Source of the DNA: Iocasia fonsfrigidae
GTDB lineage: Bacteria; Bacillota; Halanaerobiia; Halanaerobiales; DTU029
Assembly (NCBI RefSeq): GCF_017751145.1
Contig: NZ_CP046640.1
Span: forward strand, 2,150,137 to 2,214,136
DNA length: 64,000 nucleotides
Direction of reading: 5' to 3'
How positions within the stretch are numbered: the stretch's first letter is position 1; each line of letters starts with the position of its first letter. Of the stretch, positions 44,081-52,691 are shown piece by piece. The notes under the pieces are model-generated. The model made no database searches and had not been told where the DNA came from. It saw only the letters and a program-made list of their open reading frames with translations. The position numbers and the translations under genes are program-made.

Positions 44081-45611
44081 TATTTTCAGCACCTCCTCCA
44101 GCCATCATCAATCCCAGTTTATTTCTATCAGCAGTTTCAGCATCCACTACACCAACTATTTCTCCTTCATATATAACAGTAATACGATCAGAGATATTCA
44201 TTATTTCTTCAAGATCAAGCGAAACAAGTAGCACTGCTTTCCCCCTATCCCGCTGCTCTAGCAGGGCTTTATGAACATATTCTATAGCCCCAACATCTAA
44301 TCCTCTGGTCGGCTGAAAGGCTATTAACACATCCGGGTTATTTGATATTTCCCTTGCTATAATTACTTTTTGTTGATTCCCTCCTGAGAGTGAGCCGGCT
44401 AATAAAGATTCGTTCTGTGGACGAATATCAAACCTTGCTATTAATTCCTTAGAATAAGATAAAATATTATCATAATTTAAAATACCATTTCTGGAAAATG
44501 GTTCTTTAGCATAGTTTTCAAGAATCATATTTTCAGCAACAGACATATCAAGCACTAAACCCCTGTTCTGCCTATCTTCTGGTATTAGGGAAATTTTATT
44601 ATCAATAACTTGTTTTGGTTTGTAATGTGTAATATCATTACCATTCATCATGATTTTACCTGAAACAACAGGTCTCAACCCTGTTATAGCTTCCACAAGT
44701 TCTGTTTGACCATTACCATCTACCCCTGCAATACCAAGGATTTCTCCCTGCTGGATGCTTAAAGATAAATTATTGACTATTGAAATACCTCTATTATTGT
44801 TAACATTAAGCTTTTCTATACTTAGAACTGTTTTACCAGGTTTTCTTTTCTTTTTGGAAACTCTAAAATTCACTTCCCTACCTACCATCATTTTAGCAAG
44901 TTCTTCTTCTGTTGTATTATTAACCTCTACAGTATCAATCTTTGTCCCATTTCTTATTATTGTACAATAATCTGCTATCATTTTAATTTCTTTAAGTTTA
45001 TGTGTTATTATTATCATGGTTTTACCTTCACTGCTAAGATTTTTGATTATTTTCATGAGTTCCTGAATTTCCTGTGGTGTCAGAACTGCTGTTGGTTCAT
45101 CTAAAATTAAAATATCAGCTCCCCTGTATAAAGCCTTAAGTATCTCAACACGCTGTTGCATTCCAACTGAAATGTCCCTTATTTTAGCTTCAGGTTCAAC
45201 ATGCAGACCATACATTTCAGAAAGTTTTAATACTTTCTTGCTGGCAGTTTCTAAATCTAAACACCCATTTTTTATTATTTCACATCCAAGTATAATATTT
45301 TGAACTACAGTAAAAGGTTTAACTAACATAAAGTGTTGATGTACCATTCCAATACCATGTTCTATAGCAATATTGGGACTATTTACATTAACTTCTTCCT
45401 CTTTAATAAAAATCTTTCCATCTGTCGGTTGAAACAACCCATAAAGGATATTCATCAGGGTTGTTTTTCCAGCCCCATTTTCTCCCAGTAATGCATGTAC
45501 TTCACCCTTATGTACTGTTAAATCAACACCATCATTAGCTTTTAACTCTCCGAAAATCTTGGTAATCTTCTTCATCTCTATAACCTTAGTGGTAAAATCA
45601 ATACCTTCCAA
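44061..45611 (-). CDS. Nucleoside ABC transporter ATPase (double domain)
   Basis: Two ABC domains lie in tandem, as in sugar and nucleoside importers. Domain 1 has a complete Walker A (GENGAGKTT, about residue 42), a weak signature and [10 protein letters not shown]. Domain 2 has a degenerate Walker A (GVDGNGQTE) but a good signature LSGGNQQKV. The start is TTG 45611, eight nt after GGAGG. It follows the binding-protein gene bmpA by about 90 bp. Confidence 0.93.
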   Translation of the reverse strand: MEGIDFTTKVIEMKKITKIFGELKANDGVDLTVHKGEVHALLGENGAGKTTLMNILYGLFQPTDGKIFIKEEEVNVNSPNIAIEHGIGMVHQHFMLVKPFTVVQNIILGCEIIKNGCLDLETASKKVLKLSEMYGLHVEPEAKIRDISVGMQQRVEILKALYRGADILILDEPTAVLTPQEIQELMKIIKNLSSEGKTMIIITHKLKEIKMIADYCTIIRNGTKIDTVEVNNTTEEELAKMMVGREVNFRVSKKKRKPGKTVLSIEKLNVNNNRGISIVNNLSLSIQQGEILGIAGVDGNGQTELVEAITGLRPVVSGKIMMNGNDITHYKPKQVIDNKISLIPEDRQNRGLVLDMSVAENMILENYAKEPFSRNGILNYDNILSYSKELIARFDIRPQNESLLAGSLSGGNQQKVIIAREISNNPDVLIAFQPTRGLDVGAIEYVHKALLEQRDRGKAVLLVSLDLEEIMNISDRITVIYEGEIVGVVDAETADRNKLGLMMAGGGAENNENFQG

Positions 45612-45703
45612 AAAAATTACCTCCTATTATTAACAAAGTAGCTCAAACCCCTGTCTGAGCTACTCTGTTAAATTGAGTAATTATACAATTATTTTAAAAA
45701 TAA

Positions 45704-46708
45704 CTAATTTAGAGTAGAAATATATTTTTCATAGGTTTCTTTATTATATGGCACAAATATTTTGCCATCAATAATATCCTGTTTTATAATTTCAACTTCA
45801 TCCAGTATTTTCTGGGGAACATGTTTATCAGAACTTGGAGCTATATCCACACCATTATCGGCAAGGCCGTAGGTTATAGTCTGCCCACCTTTAAGGTTAC
45901 CATTTTGTAAATCTACTGCAATATTGAACATTGCATTATCAACACGTTTCATTGCTGAAGTAATCATATGATCTGGAGCAAGATCACTTTGATCCCTATC
46001 AACACCAATAACATATTTATCATTCTCTTTAGCAGCTTCGATAACACCTATACCTGCACCACCTGCTGCATGGAATATAACATCTGCCCCATTTTGATAC
46101 ATCTGTGTTGCTATTGCCTTACCCTTGGCCTGATCACTAAAACTATCAGCATATTGATTAAGAACCTCTACATCTTTATTTGCATAAGCCACTCCAGCTG
46201 TATATCCATAATCAAAACCGTCAATAATTACACCTCGAATTCCACCTACAAAACCAACCGTTCCAGTTTTGCTCATCCTACCAGCAATATAACCAACAAG
46301 AAAAGAGGCTTCTTCTGCTTTAAATAATACACCAATAACATTTTCAGGTGTATTTTCATAGGCATTATCAATAATTGCATAAAGTTGATCAGGGTTTGTC
46401 TCAGCTGCATCAAGTATAGCATCAGCCATCATAAAACCAATACCCCAGATAAGGTCATTATCATAATCATATAACTGCTCAAGATTTGGGGCATAATCAG
46501 CTTCCTGCTGTGATTCAGCATATCCAACCTTAATCCCCAACTCCTCTTCTACCCTTAAAAGACCTTCCCAGGCAGATTGATTAAAAGATTGATCATTAAC
46601 CCCACCTACATCTGTAACCATCCCAATTTTTAATTCCTGTGCTGTACTTACTACAGTCAGACCAAGAACAACAAGTATTACCAGTAATAAAACACCAATT
46701 TTATTAAT
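45704..46708 (-). CDS. bmpA: BMP-family nucleoside-binding lipoprotein or secreted protein, ATT start
   Basis: This is the periplasmic-type binding protein of the Bmp/Med/PnrA family, which captures purine nucleosides. A hydrophobic signal peptide (KIGVLLLVILVVLGLTV) precedes the mature domain with TDVGGVNDQSFNQSAWEG. There is no obvious lipobox cysteine. The GTG at 46717 overlaps the Shine-Dalgarno AAGGGG; the codon at proper distance (8 nt) is ATT 46708. The gene heads the transporter operon, with a promoter at 46849-46877. Confidence 0.9.
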   Translation of the reverse strand: MNKIGVLLLVILVVLGLTVVSTAQELKIGMVTDVGGVNDQSFNQSAWEGLLRVEEELGIKVGYAESQQEADYAPNLEQLYDYDNDLIWGIGFMMADAILDAAETNPDQLYAIIDNAYENTPENVIGVLFKAEEASFLVGYIAGRMSKTGTVGFVGGIRGVIIDGFDYGYTAGVAYANKDVEVLNQYADSFSDQAKGKAIATQMYQNGADVIFHAAGGAGIGVIEAAKENDKYVIGVDRDQSDLAPDHMITSAMKRVDNAMFNIAVDLQNGNLKGGQTITYGLADNGVDIAPSSDKHVPQKILDEVEIIKQDIIDGKIFVPYNKETYEKYISTLN

Positions 46709-46717
46709 CGCAAACAC

Positions 46718-46877
46718 CCCTTGTAATTTAAAGTCTATTAAAACATTTTACCAGCTTTTCCATCTAAAATATTTTATCTAACTTAATTAAGTAAGAATTG
46801 CATTCTTAAAAAACATTTTAGATAGAACCATTTTTTACTATTAATATAATTATAGCATGAGTTTCCAGACTTGTAAA
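46718..46877 (-). promoter_or_regulatory. Promoter and folded leader of the nucleoside ABC operon
   Basis: -35 TTTACA (46877-46872), a 17-bp spacer and -10 TATAAT (46854-46849) are clear. In the leader ATCTAAAAT and ATTTTAGAT can form an outer stem around two small hairpins (AAGAATTGCATTCTT-like and ACTTAATTAAGT). TAAAATATTTTA could compete with this fold. There is no match to the known purine riboswitch core. Regulation by structure is possible but unproven. Confidence 0.6.
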
Positions 46878-46902
46878 CTTTATGTTAAAAAGACAGACAG
46901 CA

Positions 46903-47340
46903 TTATAAATTAGACTCAATTAAAACAATAAGGCTTTTCTGATATTTAATATCATCTTCCTGGGTCCTCTTACTCTCTGTTGAATGACTGCCTCCAGTCC
47001 TGCGTATTTTGGCATGCTTATGTCTTTTCATTAATAAATAATTTATATTTTTCTCTGAATAGATTCTGCCAGAAAAATCTATTACCTGGCTGTTTTTACC
47101 CAGGGCAAGAGCAGCTAGTCCATAATCAGCGGTTACTACAATATCACCTGACTGACATTGATTAACAATACACATATCTACTGACTGATTTCCTTTATCT
47201 ACTAAAATAAGTTCACCAAAAGCAATTTTAATATTATGATAAATATCAGCAAACACTTTTAATTCAATCATATATTTATTAGCAATCTCTACTGTCAAAT
47301 CTATAACCGGACATGAATCACCATCGACTAAAATTCTCAT
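46903..47340 (-). CDS. YaiI/YqxD family protein (DUF188)
   Basis: The 145-aa protein starts with the family signature MRILVDGDSCPV and contains VTADYGLAALAL and a C-terminal RRTGG segment. The family has a PIN-like/NYN-like nuclease fold but no firmly assigned role. It is a complete single gene. The region upstream (47341-47442) is AT-rich and precedes repeat copy A. Confidence 0.9.
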   Translation of the reverse strand: MRILVDGDSCPVIDLTVEIANKYMIELKVFADIYHNIKIAFGELILVDKGNQSVDMCIVNQCQSGDIVVTADYGLAALALGKNSQVIDFSGRIYSEKNINYLLMKRHKHAKIRRTGGSHSTESKRTQEDDIKYQKSLIVLIESNL

Positions 47341-47442
47341 AAAAAGTCCCCTTTTTAACCCAATTATTAATTAGAAAATATTAATTTAATTATAACAAAA
47401 ATCAAGAGATTTTGTAAGATATTATTATACAAATTACATAAA

Positions 47443-47643
47443 TAAGCATCTTGCATAATTGATTGTTTCCAGACAAAAACTCCGCAACGAATTTAGTATT
47501 AGGCAATTATGGGCTGTTTTAAACTCCCTACGGTCAAACAGCAAAACAGCCTTTTCCATAATTGCCTTTACTAAATTCTGCTCCGTTTTAATCGTCTGGA
47601 TAACAATTCAATTATGCAAAAGTTCTATTATGAAAGAGCCTTA
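47443..47643. repeat. Structured repeat family, copy A
   Basis: This 201-bp non-coding element forms a long interrupted hairpin. Arms include TTGCATAATTGA/TCAATTATGCAA, CCAGAC/GTCTGG, AATTTAGTA/TACTAAATT, AGGCAATTATGG/CCATAATTGCCT (47501-47512 and 47556-47567) and CTGTTTT/AAAACAG. The apical loop 47521-47542 contains ACTCCCTACGGTCAAACAG. Copy B at 52483-52675 has the same layout in the opposite orientation, with the same loop but different stems. It fills most of the 358-bp gap between the YaiI and LysM genes. Confidence 0.85.
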
Positions 47644-47650
47644 AATATAG

Positions 47651-47674
47651 AAAAAGACGGAATAATTCCGTCTT
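47651..47674 (-). terminator. Terminator of the LysM gene
   Basis: GACGGAAT/ATTCCGTC (47656-47672) is followed on the minus strand by TTTTTC. It lies 25 bp past the stop, and repeat copy A begins just beyond. Confidence 0.88.
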
Positions 47675-47698
47675 AATAATAAATTTTTATTATCAATT

Positions 47699-48226
47699 CT
47701 ATACAGGATTAGGAATAATCAAAATACGGCCTGGAAAGATAATATCAGGGTCAGCAATACTATTTAAACGAACAAGTGTACTGACATCTGTCCCAAATCT
47801 CCTGGCAATCTGAAATAATGTATCACCTGGTTTAACTACATAACGGATAGAATTTTCTGGTGGCCTAGGTATCTCTATAGGGAGATTAACAAGCTGACCT
47901 GCCTGTGGTTCATCAGGCAATCCAGGGTTTAACCTCCTAATTTGTGACACTGTTGTATCATATTCCAGGGCCAGCACACGCAATGTTTCACCAGGTTGTA
48001 ATATATGTTGAGCATAATAACGATTTACCGGTGGAGGCGGCTGTTCTTCTTCTAATTCAGCAATAAGACCATTTAGTATACTTAACTGCCTTGCCTGTAA
48101 ATTCCTTAAGTTTTGAGCAGTTCTTATATATCTTGGAGAGGAAAAGGAGTCTTCAAGTTGATTATATAGAGAATCCAATCTCCTTTCCATAGAATATATC
48201 CGATTAGCAATTTCTAGTGAATTCAT
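47699..48226 (-). CDS. Protein with two LysM domains
   Basis: The 175-aa protein has a helical N-terminus (about residues 1-65, possible coiled coil) and a proline linker (EEQPPPPV). Two LysM modules follow (about 70-118 and 127-174): QPGETLRVLALEYDTTV and KPGDTLFQIARRFGTDV. LysM binds peptidoglycan or chitin-like glycans. There is no signal peptide, which suggests a spore-coat or otherwise mother-cell-assembled protein, or non-classical export; that is inference. It has its own terminator. Confidence 0.85.
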   Translation of the reverse strand: MNSLEIANRIYSMERRLDSLYNQLEDSFSSPRYIRTAQNLRNLQARQLSILNGLIAELEEEQPPPPVNRYYAQHILQPGETLRVLALEYDTTVSQIRRLNPGLPDEPQAGQLVNLPIEIPRPPENSIRYVVKPGDTLFQIARRFGTDVSTLVRLNSIADPDIIFPGRILIIPNPV

Positions 48227-48296
48227 AATAACCCCCTTTCTTCTTTATACTAATAAGATATGATTAAAAAGATAAATGGTGATTAAATCGTTTATC

Positions 48297-48325
48297 TTGA
48301 TTTAATAAAAATAATATGTTATATT
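48297..48325 (+). promoter_or_regulatory. Promoter of argS
   Basis: TTGATT (48297-48302), a 17-bp spacer and TATATT (48320-48325). A hairpin AAGATAAA/TTTATCTT (48269-48298) overlaps the -35 and could be an operator. No T-box is present in the 90-nt leader. Confidence 0.65.
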
Positions 48326-48416
48326 GTTATAAATATTATTAACTGCTATAAAAAATGTTAATATGACTTGGTTACATACAATACCAGTAGTTACGATGTG
48401 ATAGGAGTGGAAAAAT

Positions 48417-50114
48417 TTGATAAATTTCAAGGAAAAACTTATTAAATTAATTATTAACAACTATGAACTTGATGAGGGGCTTATCAGTGACCTTATTGAA
48501 ATCCCGCCTCAGGAAGAAATGGGGGATTATGCCTTGCCCTGTTTTAAACTTGCCCGCAATTTCCGGAAAGCCCCTGGCAAAATTGCCCTTGAGCTTAAAG
48601 AAGCTATCGGAAAAAACAAATATTTCTCTGAAATAACAAATAATGGTCCATACCTTAATTTTTTTGTTAACAAAGAACTCTTTGCCAGAACTATTTTAGA
48701 AACTATTCTATCTCAAAAAGAAAAATATGGGGCACAGGAGATTGGTAGTGGAAAAAATATCGTAATTGATTTCTCCTCACCTAATATAGCTAAACCATTT
48801 CATGTGGGACACCTCCGTTCAACAGTAATAGGAAATTCCCTCTATAAAATCTACGAATTTCTTGGTTATAATTGTATTGGTATAAACCACCTGGGTGACT
48901 GGGGTACACAGTTTGGCAAAATGATTGCTGCTTATAAAAAATGGGGTAATGACCAGGAAATAAAAGATAATCCCATTCAGACACTCTTAAAACTCTATGT
49001 TAAATTCCATGATGAAGCTGAAAAAAAACCTGGTCTTGAAGATGAGGGAAGATTATGGTTTAAAAAATTGGAAGATGGTGATGAAGAAGCTAACAAACTA
49101 TGGAAATGGTTTGTTACCTTAAGCTTAGAAGAATTCAATACAATATATGACATCTTAAATGTCAGCTTTGATTATAATACAGGTGAAAGTTTCTATAATG
49201 ATAAAATGGCTGATATTGTTCAATCCCTTAAAGAAAAAGGGCTTCTACAGAAGAGTAAAGGTGCTTATGTAGTAGACCTGGAAGACTATGATATGCCACC
49301 CTGTCTAATCATTAAGAGTGATGGAGCAACCCTATACCCGACCAGGGACATTACAGCAGCTATTTATAGAAAAGAAACCTATAATTTTAGTAAAGCACTC
49401 TATGTTACTGATTATTCACAGAAACTCCATTTTTCCCAATGGATGAAGGTCATTGAATTAATGGGTTATGATTGGGCAGACCAACTTGAACATGTACCCT
49501 TTGGCAGGGTTAGTAGTGAAGAAGGTGCACTCAAGACCAGGAAAGGCAATGTAATTCTACTAAAAGATCTACTTGCTAAGTCCGTTGAAAAAGTAAAGAG
49601 GATTATTAATCAAAATAATCCTGAACTCAATGATAAAGATGAAATCGCAGAAAAAGTCGGGATTGGTGCTATTATCTTTAACGATTTAAGTAATTCTAAA
49701 ATAAAGGACGTAGTGTTTAACTGGGACAGAATGCTTAGTTTTGATGGTGAAACAGGACCATATATTCAGTACACTCATGCCCGGGCAAATAGTGTTCTGG
49801 AAAAAGGCCAGACAGAAATAACTACTTTAACAGACTACTCGGACTTATCTAATCCAGAGGCCTTTAACCTTATTAAATTACTGTCAGCTTTTCCAGAAAC
49901 TATCATTAAGGCCATGGAAAGAAATGAACCATCATATATAGCCAGACATATAATTAATCTGGCTCAGAGTTTTAATAAATTTTATCATGAGTACCCAATA
50001 CTTGTTGAAGATGAAACTACTAAAAAAGCACGTCTTTTACTTGTATTTGCCACTAAAACTGTTATCAAAAATGGTTTGTCATTATTAGGTATTGAAGCCC
50101 CTGATAAAATGTAG
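48417..50114 (+). CDS. argS: Arginyl-tRNA synthetase
   Basis: This class I synthetase charges tRNA-Arg. The N-terminal Add-1 domain (about residues 1-95) is followed by SSPNIAKPFHVGHLRSTVIGN with the HVGH form of the HIGH motif. The catalytic core has KTRKGNVI near residue 375 in place of KMSKS, as is usual for ArgRS. A C-terminal anticodon-binding DALR domain ends with the family KNGLSLLGIEAPDKM. The start is TTG 48417, nine nt after AGGAG. The length of 565 aa is normal. Confidence 0.96.
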   Translation: MINFKEKLIKLIINNYELDEGLISDLIEIPPQEEMGDYALPCFKLARNFRKAPGKIALELKEAIGKNKYFSEITNNGPYLNFFVNKELFARTILETILSQKEKYGAQEIGSGKNIVIDFSSPNIAKPFHVGHLRSTVIGNSLYKIYEFLGYNCIGINHLGDWGTQFGKMIAAYKKWGNDQEIKDNPIQTLLKLYVKFHDEAEKKPGLEDEGRLWFKKLEDGDEEANKLWKWFVTLSLEEFNTIYDILNVSFDYNTGESFYNDKMADIVQSLKEKGLLQKSKGAYVVDLEDYDMPPCLIIKSDGATLYPTRDITAAIYRKETYNFSKALYVTDYSQKLHFSQWMKVIELMGYDWADQLEHVPFGRVSSEEGALKTRKGNVILLKDLLAKSVEKVKRIINQNNPELNDKDEIAEKVGIGAIIFNDLSNSKIKDVVFNWDRMLSFDGETGPYIQYTHARANSVLEKGQTEITTLTDYSDLSNPEAFNLIKLLSAFPETIIKAMERNEPSYIARHIINLAQSFNKFYHEYPILVEDETTKKARLLLVFATKTVIKNGLSLLGIEAPDKM

Positions 50115-50129
50115 TTACTATTAAAATTA

Positions 50130-50165
50130 TAACCCCTCTGAAATGGAAACTATCCCAGAGGGGTC
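50130..50165. terminator. Bidirectional terminator between argS and the M20 dipeptidase gene
   Basis: AACCCCTCTG (50131-50140) pairs with CAGAGGGGT (50156-50164), with AT-rich flanks on both sides. It separates the converging genes. Confidence 0.82.
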
Positions 50166-50174
50166 ATTTAATTT

Positions 50175-51572
50175 CTATTGAGCAAGTTTCTCAACTGCAG
50201 TAGCATATATTTTAGTAATCTTAACCAGATCTTTAATTGATATATATTCATCCTTTTGATGTGCCAGCTCTTTCTGACCTGGAAATAACGGTCCAAAAGC
50301 CACCGCATTTTCAAGAGCCCTGGCATATGTTCCCCCACCAATAGCTAAAGGTTCTCTTTTTTCTCCACTAAATTTATTGTAAACCTCTGTCAAAGTACTA
50401 ACTAAACGGGAATTCTGTGATACAAATAATGGCTTATGGTTTTTCCCTTCAAGTAATTCAATACCTGTTCCCTTAAGATTACTTTTCAGACAATCTATTA
50501 CTTCCTCTTTAGTTTTAGTGACTGGATATCTGAGATCAATACCTAATTTACAGCTATTTTCATCAACATCAATCATACCTACATTAAAAGTCAGCTTACC
50601 GGAAACAGCATCTTCCATTAAACAACCAATACTCTTTCCATTAGTCTCCAACCCAATTTTTTGCTTATACAGATTAATAAATCGATCCAGACAACCATTT
50701 ATACTCTCAAGTTCACCTAAAAACACTAATAAATTAGCAACAGCATTAATGCCTTCTTCCGGCAGACTACCATGTGCTGAAACTCCATAAGATTTAATTA
50801 TTAATAAGTCATCAGCTACCTCTAATTTCAAGCTAAAACCATCTTTTAGATTGAAGTCATTTATCCTTTTTTGTATCATTGCCTGACAATTGCTCTCCAA
50901 AACCGCCTGGCAGTAATCAGGAACCATATTCACTGCATTCCCACCTGTTATAGACCTTATCTTGGTCTTTTCTGTTGTTTCTGTTTTAATTTCATATTGC
51001 ATAGTTATATTTAAGATACCCTTTTCTGCAAAAATAACTGGAAAATCTGCATCAGGAGTAAACGCCAGATCAGGTATCTCTTCATTCTTTAAATAATAGT
51101 TTAATCCCTCCCAAGAGTTTTCCTCATCTGTCCCAACAATTAATCTTACCCTTTTATTTAAGGTTATTCCAGAGTCTTTAACTGCTTTTAAGGCATACAA
51201 ACTTGCAACAGCCGGTCCTTTATCATCAATAGTCCCCCGTCCATAAATCTTTTCATGATGTATTTCCCCTCCATATGGTGGATAAGTCCAATCCTTACCC
51301 TCTGGTACTACATCCAGATGACACAAGATCCCCAACATCTTTTCCCCCTGGCCAATTTCTATATATCCTGCATGTCCAGCAATATTTTTATTCACTAAAC
51401 CCATCTTATCGGCCAAAGACAAAAACTCATTCAAACATTCATCAATACCCTTACCGAAAGGCTTCCCTTCCTCTGGAGAAGATTTAACACTCCTGATCTG
51501 CAGCAGTCCCTGCAGTGCTTTCACAATATCTCCCCGTAATTCATCAACCCTTTGATTTATTTTTTTATTCAT
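50175..51572 (-). CDS. M20 family dipeptidase, PepV type
   Basis: This zinc metallopeptidase of the PepV/Sapep group cleaves dipeptides in the cytoplasm. Motifs are LCHLDVVPEG (metal His), GRGTIDDKGP (bridging Asp), VGTDEENSWEG (catalytic Glu and metal Glu) and AFGPLFPGQKELAHQKDE (C-terminal His). A lid/dimer domain is inserted from about residue 185 to 350. The 465 aa matches the family. It is single and convergent with argS. Confidence 0.92.
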   Translation of the reverse strand: MNKKINQRVDELRGDIVKALQGLLQIRSVKSSPEEGKPFGKGIDECLNEFLSLADKMGLVNKNIAGHAGYIEIGQGEKMLGILCHLDVVPEGKDWTYPPYGGEIHHEKIYGRGTIDDKGPAVASLYALKAVKDSGITLNKRVRLIVGTDEENSWEGLNYYLKNEEIPDLAFTPDADFPVIFAEKGILNITMQYEIKTETTEKTKIRSITGGNAVNMVPDYCQAVLESNCQAMIQKRINDFNLKDGFSLKLEVADDLLIIKSYGVSAHGSLPEEGINAVANLLVFLGELESINGCLDRFINLYKQKIGLETNGKSIGCLMEDAVSGKLTFNVGMIDVDENSCKLGIDLRYPVTKTKEEVIDCLKSNLKGTGIELLEGKNHKPLFVSQNSRLVSTLTEVYNKFSGEKREPLAIGGGTYARALENAVAFGPLFPGQKELAHQKDEYISIKDLVKITKIYATAVEKLAQ

Positions 51573-51695
51573 AACGTTATGCCCCCTTTATACCATATAA
51601 TATATTATGATATACTATTTTTAATAAAGAACAAATAACTCCACCACCCAGACTTAAGCAATAATTATCAATTTTTAAAATAGGAGGTATTAAAG

Positions 51696-52481
51696 ATGAG
51701 AGATATTAAAATCAAAGCAAACCCCTCTGTTTTCAGCCTTGCCAGGGAACAGTATTTACCAGGGAACAGCCAAATTGCTGTTCTACTTATCCATGGATTT
51801 ACCGGCAGTCCATATGAGATGACTTATCTCGGAAAAGAAATAAATAATAAAATCGGACATACTGTTTACATACCACGCCTGCCGGGCCATGGCACAAATA
51901 TCAGTGACTTTAAGAACAGTAATAGACATGATTGGTTGAGAAAAGTCTATGACAGCTATCTCAATCTTAAAAAAGATTATCAAAGAATTTATCTGGGAGG
52001 ACTCTCCATGGGTGGAGTACTTGCCATTATTACCGCAGCCAGATTTAATATAGACAAATTAGTCCTAATTGCCCCTGCAATATATGTAAAAGACTCCAGG
52101 ATTATTTTCAGCCATTTTCTTAAATACTTTATAAAATCCTGTTCGACTAAAATAAACCTGACCCCTGAAGAAACAGAAGAAGAAGAAATAATAGCAATGC
52201 AGCAGGAGTATTCCTCCCGGGTATATTTAAAGCAGGTTTCAGAACTACACAAACTTATGCTACTTGCTCGAAAAAAACTACCCTTAATAACGACTAATAC
52301 CCTGGTAATCACTTCTAAAAATGATAATACTGTCCCTTTTAAAGCCGGCATTAAAATAAAAAATACAATTCAGAGCAGAAATATAAGCAGTATAACCTTT
52401 AATAAATCCAGCCATGTCATCTGTAATGGCAGAGAAAAAGAGCGATGTGCCTGTCAAGTAATAGACTTTTTAAATAATTAA
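51696..52481 (+). CDS. Alpha/beta hydrolase, carboxylesterase type
   Basis: The 261-aa protein has the oxyanion-hole motif LLIHGFTGSPYEM (about residue 28) and the nucleophile elbow GGLSMGG (about residue 106). The later Asp (SKNDNTVP) and His (KSSHVI) complete the triad. This resembles monoacylglycerol-lipase or Est30-type cytosolic esterases; the substrate is unknown. AGGAGG precedes ATG 51696. The stop is followed at once by repeat copy B, which may also act as its transcript end. Confidence 0.9.
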   Translation: MRDIKIKANPSVFSLAREQYLPGNSQIAVLLIHGFTGSPYEMTYLGKEINNKIGHTVYIPRLPGHGTNISDFKNSNRHDWLRKVYDSYLNLKKDYQRIYLGGLSMGGVLAIITAARFNIDKLVLIAPAIYVKDSRIIFSHFLKYFIKSCSTKINLTPEETEEEEIIAMQQEYSSRVYLKQVSELHKLMLLARKKLPLITTNTLVITSKNDNTVPFKAGIKIKNTIQSRNISSITFNKSSHVICNGREKERCACQVIDFLNN

Positions 52482-52482
52482 A

Positions 52483-52675
52483 TAAGAGTCTTCATATTTG
52501 AATTGCATAATTAATTAACAGGAGGCATTAAAACGTAGCCGGCTGGAGTATAATTGATTATGAAGTAGTTTGTTTTCTGTTTGACCGAAGGGAGTTTAAA
52601 ACAAACCATAATCAATTATTACGGAAGCCGTTGCGGAGTTTTTAGCCGACGTTAATTAATTATGCAAGACGCTTA
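52483..52675. repeat. Structured repeat family, copy B
   Basis: This 193-bp element lies in opposite orientation to copy A. Outer arms TTGCATAATTAATTAAC (52503-52519) and GTTAATTAATTATGCAA (52651-52667) are perfect. The inner stem GTATAATTGATTATG (52548-52562) pairs with 52607-52622, and GTTTGTTTT pairs with AAAACAAAC (52568-52576, 52598-52606). The apical loop 52577-52597 is the complement of that in copy A at 19 of 21 positions, whereas stem sequences differ. The segment CGTTGCGGAGTTTTT is also shared. It occupies the whole gap between two converging genes. Confidence 0.85.
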
Positions 52676-52691
52676 ATAATAAGGTTTTTTA

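Noticed and set aside
48227-48416. T-box leader before argS
   Set aside because: There is no GGTGGNACCGCG-like T-box sequence and the leader is only about 90 nt; it has a promoter and a short hairpin only.
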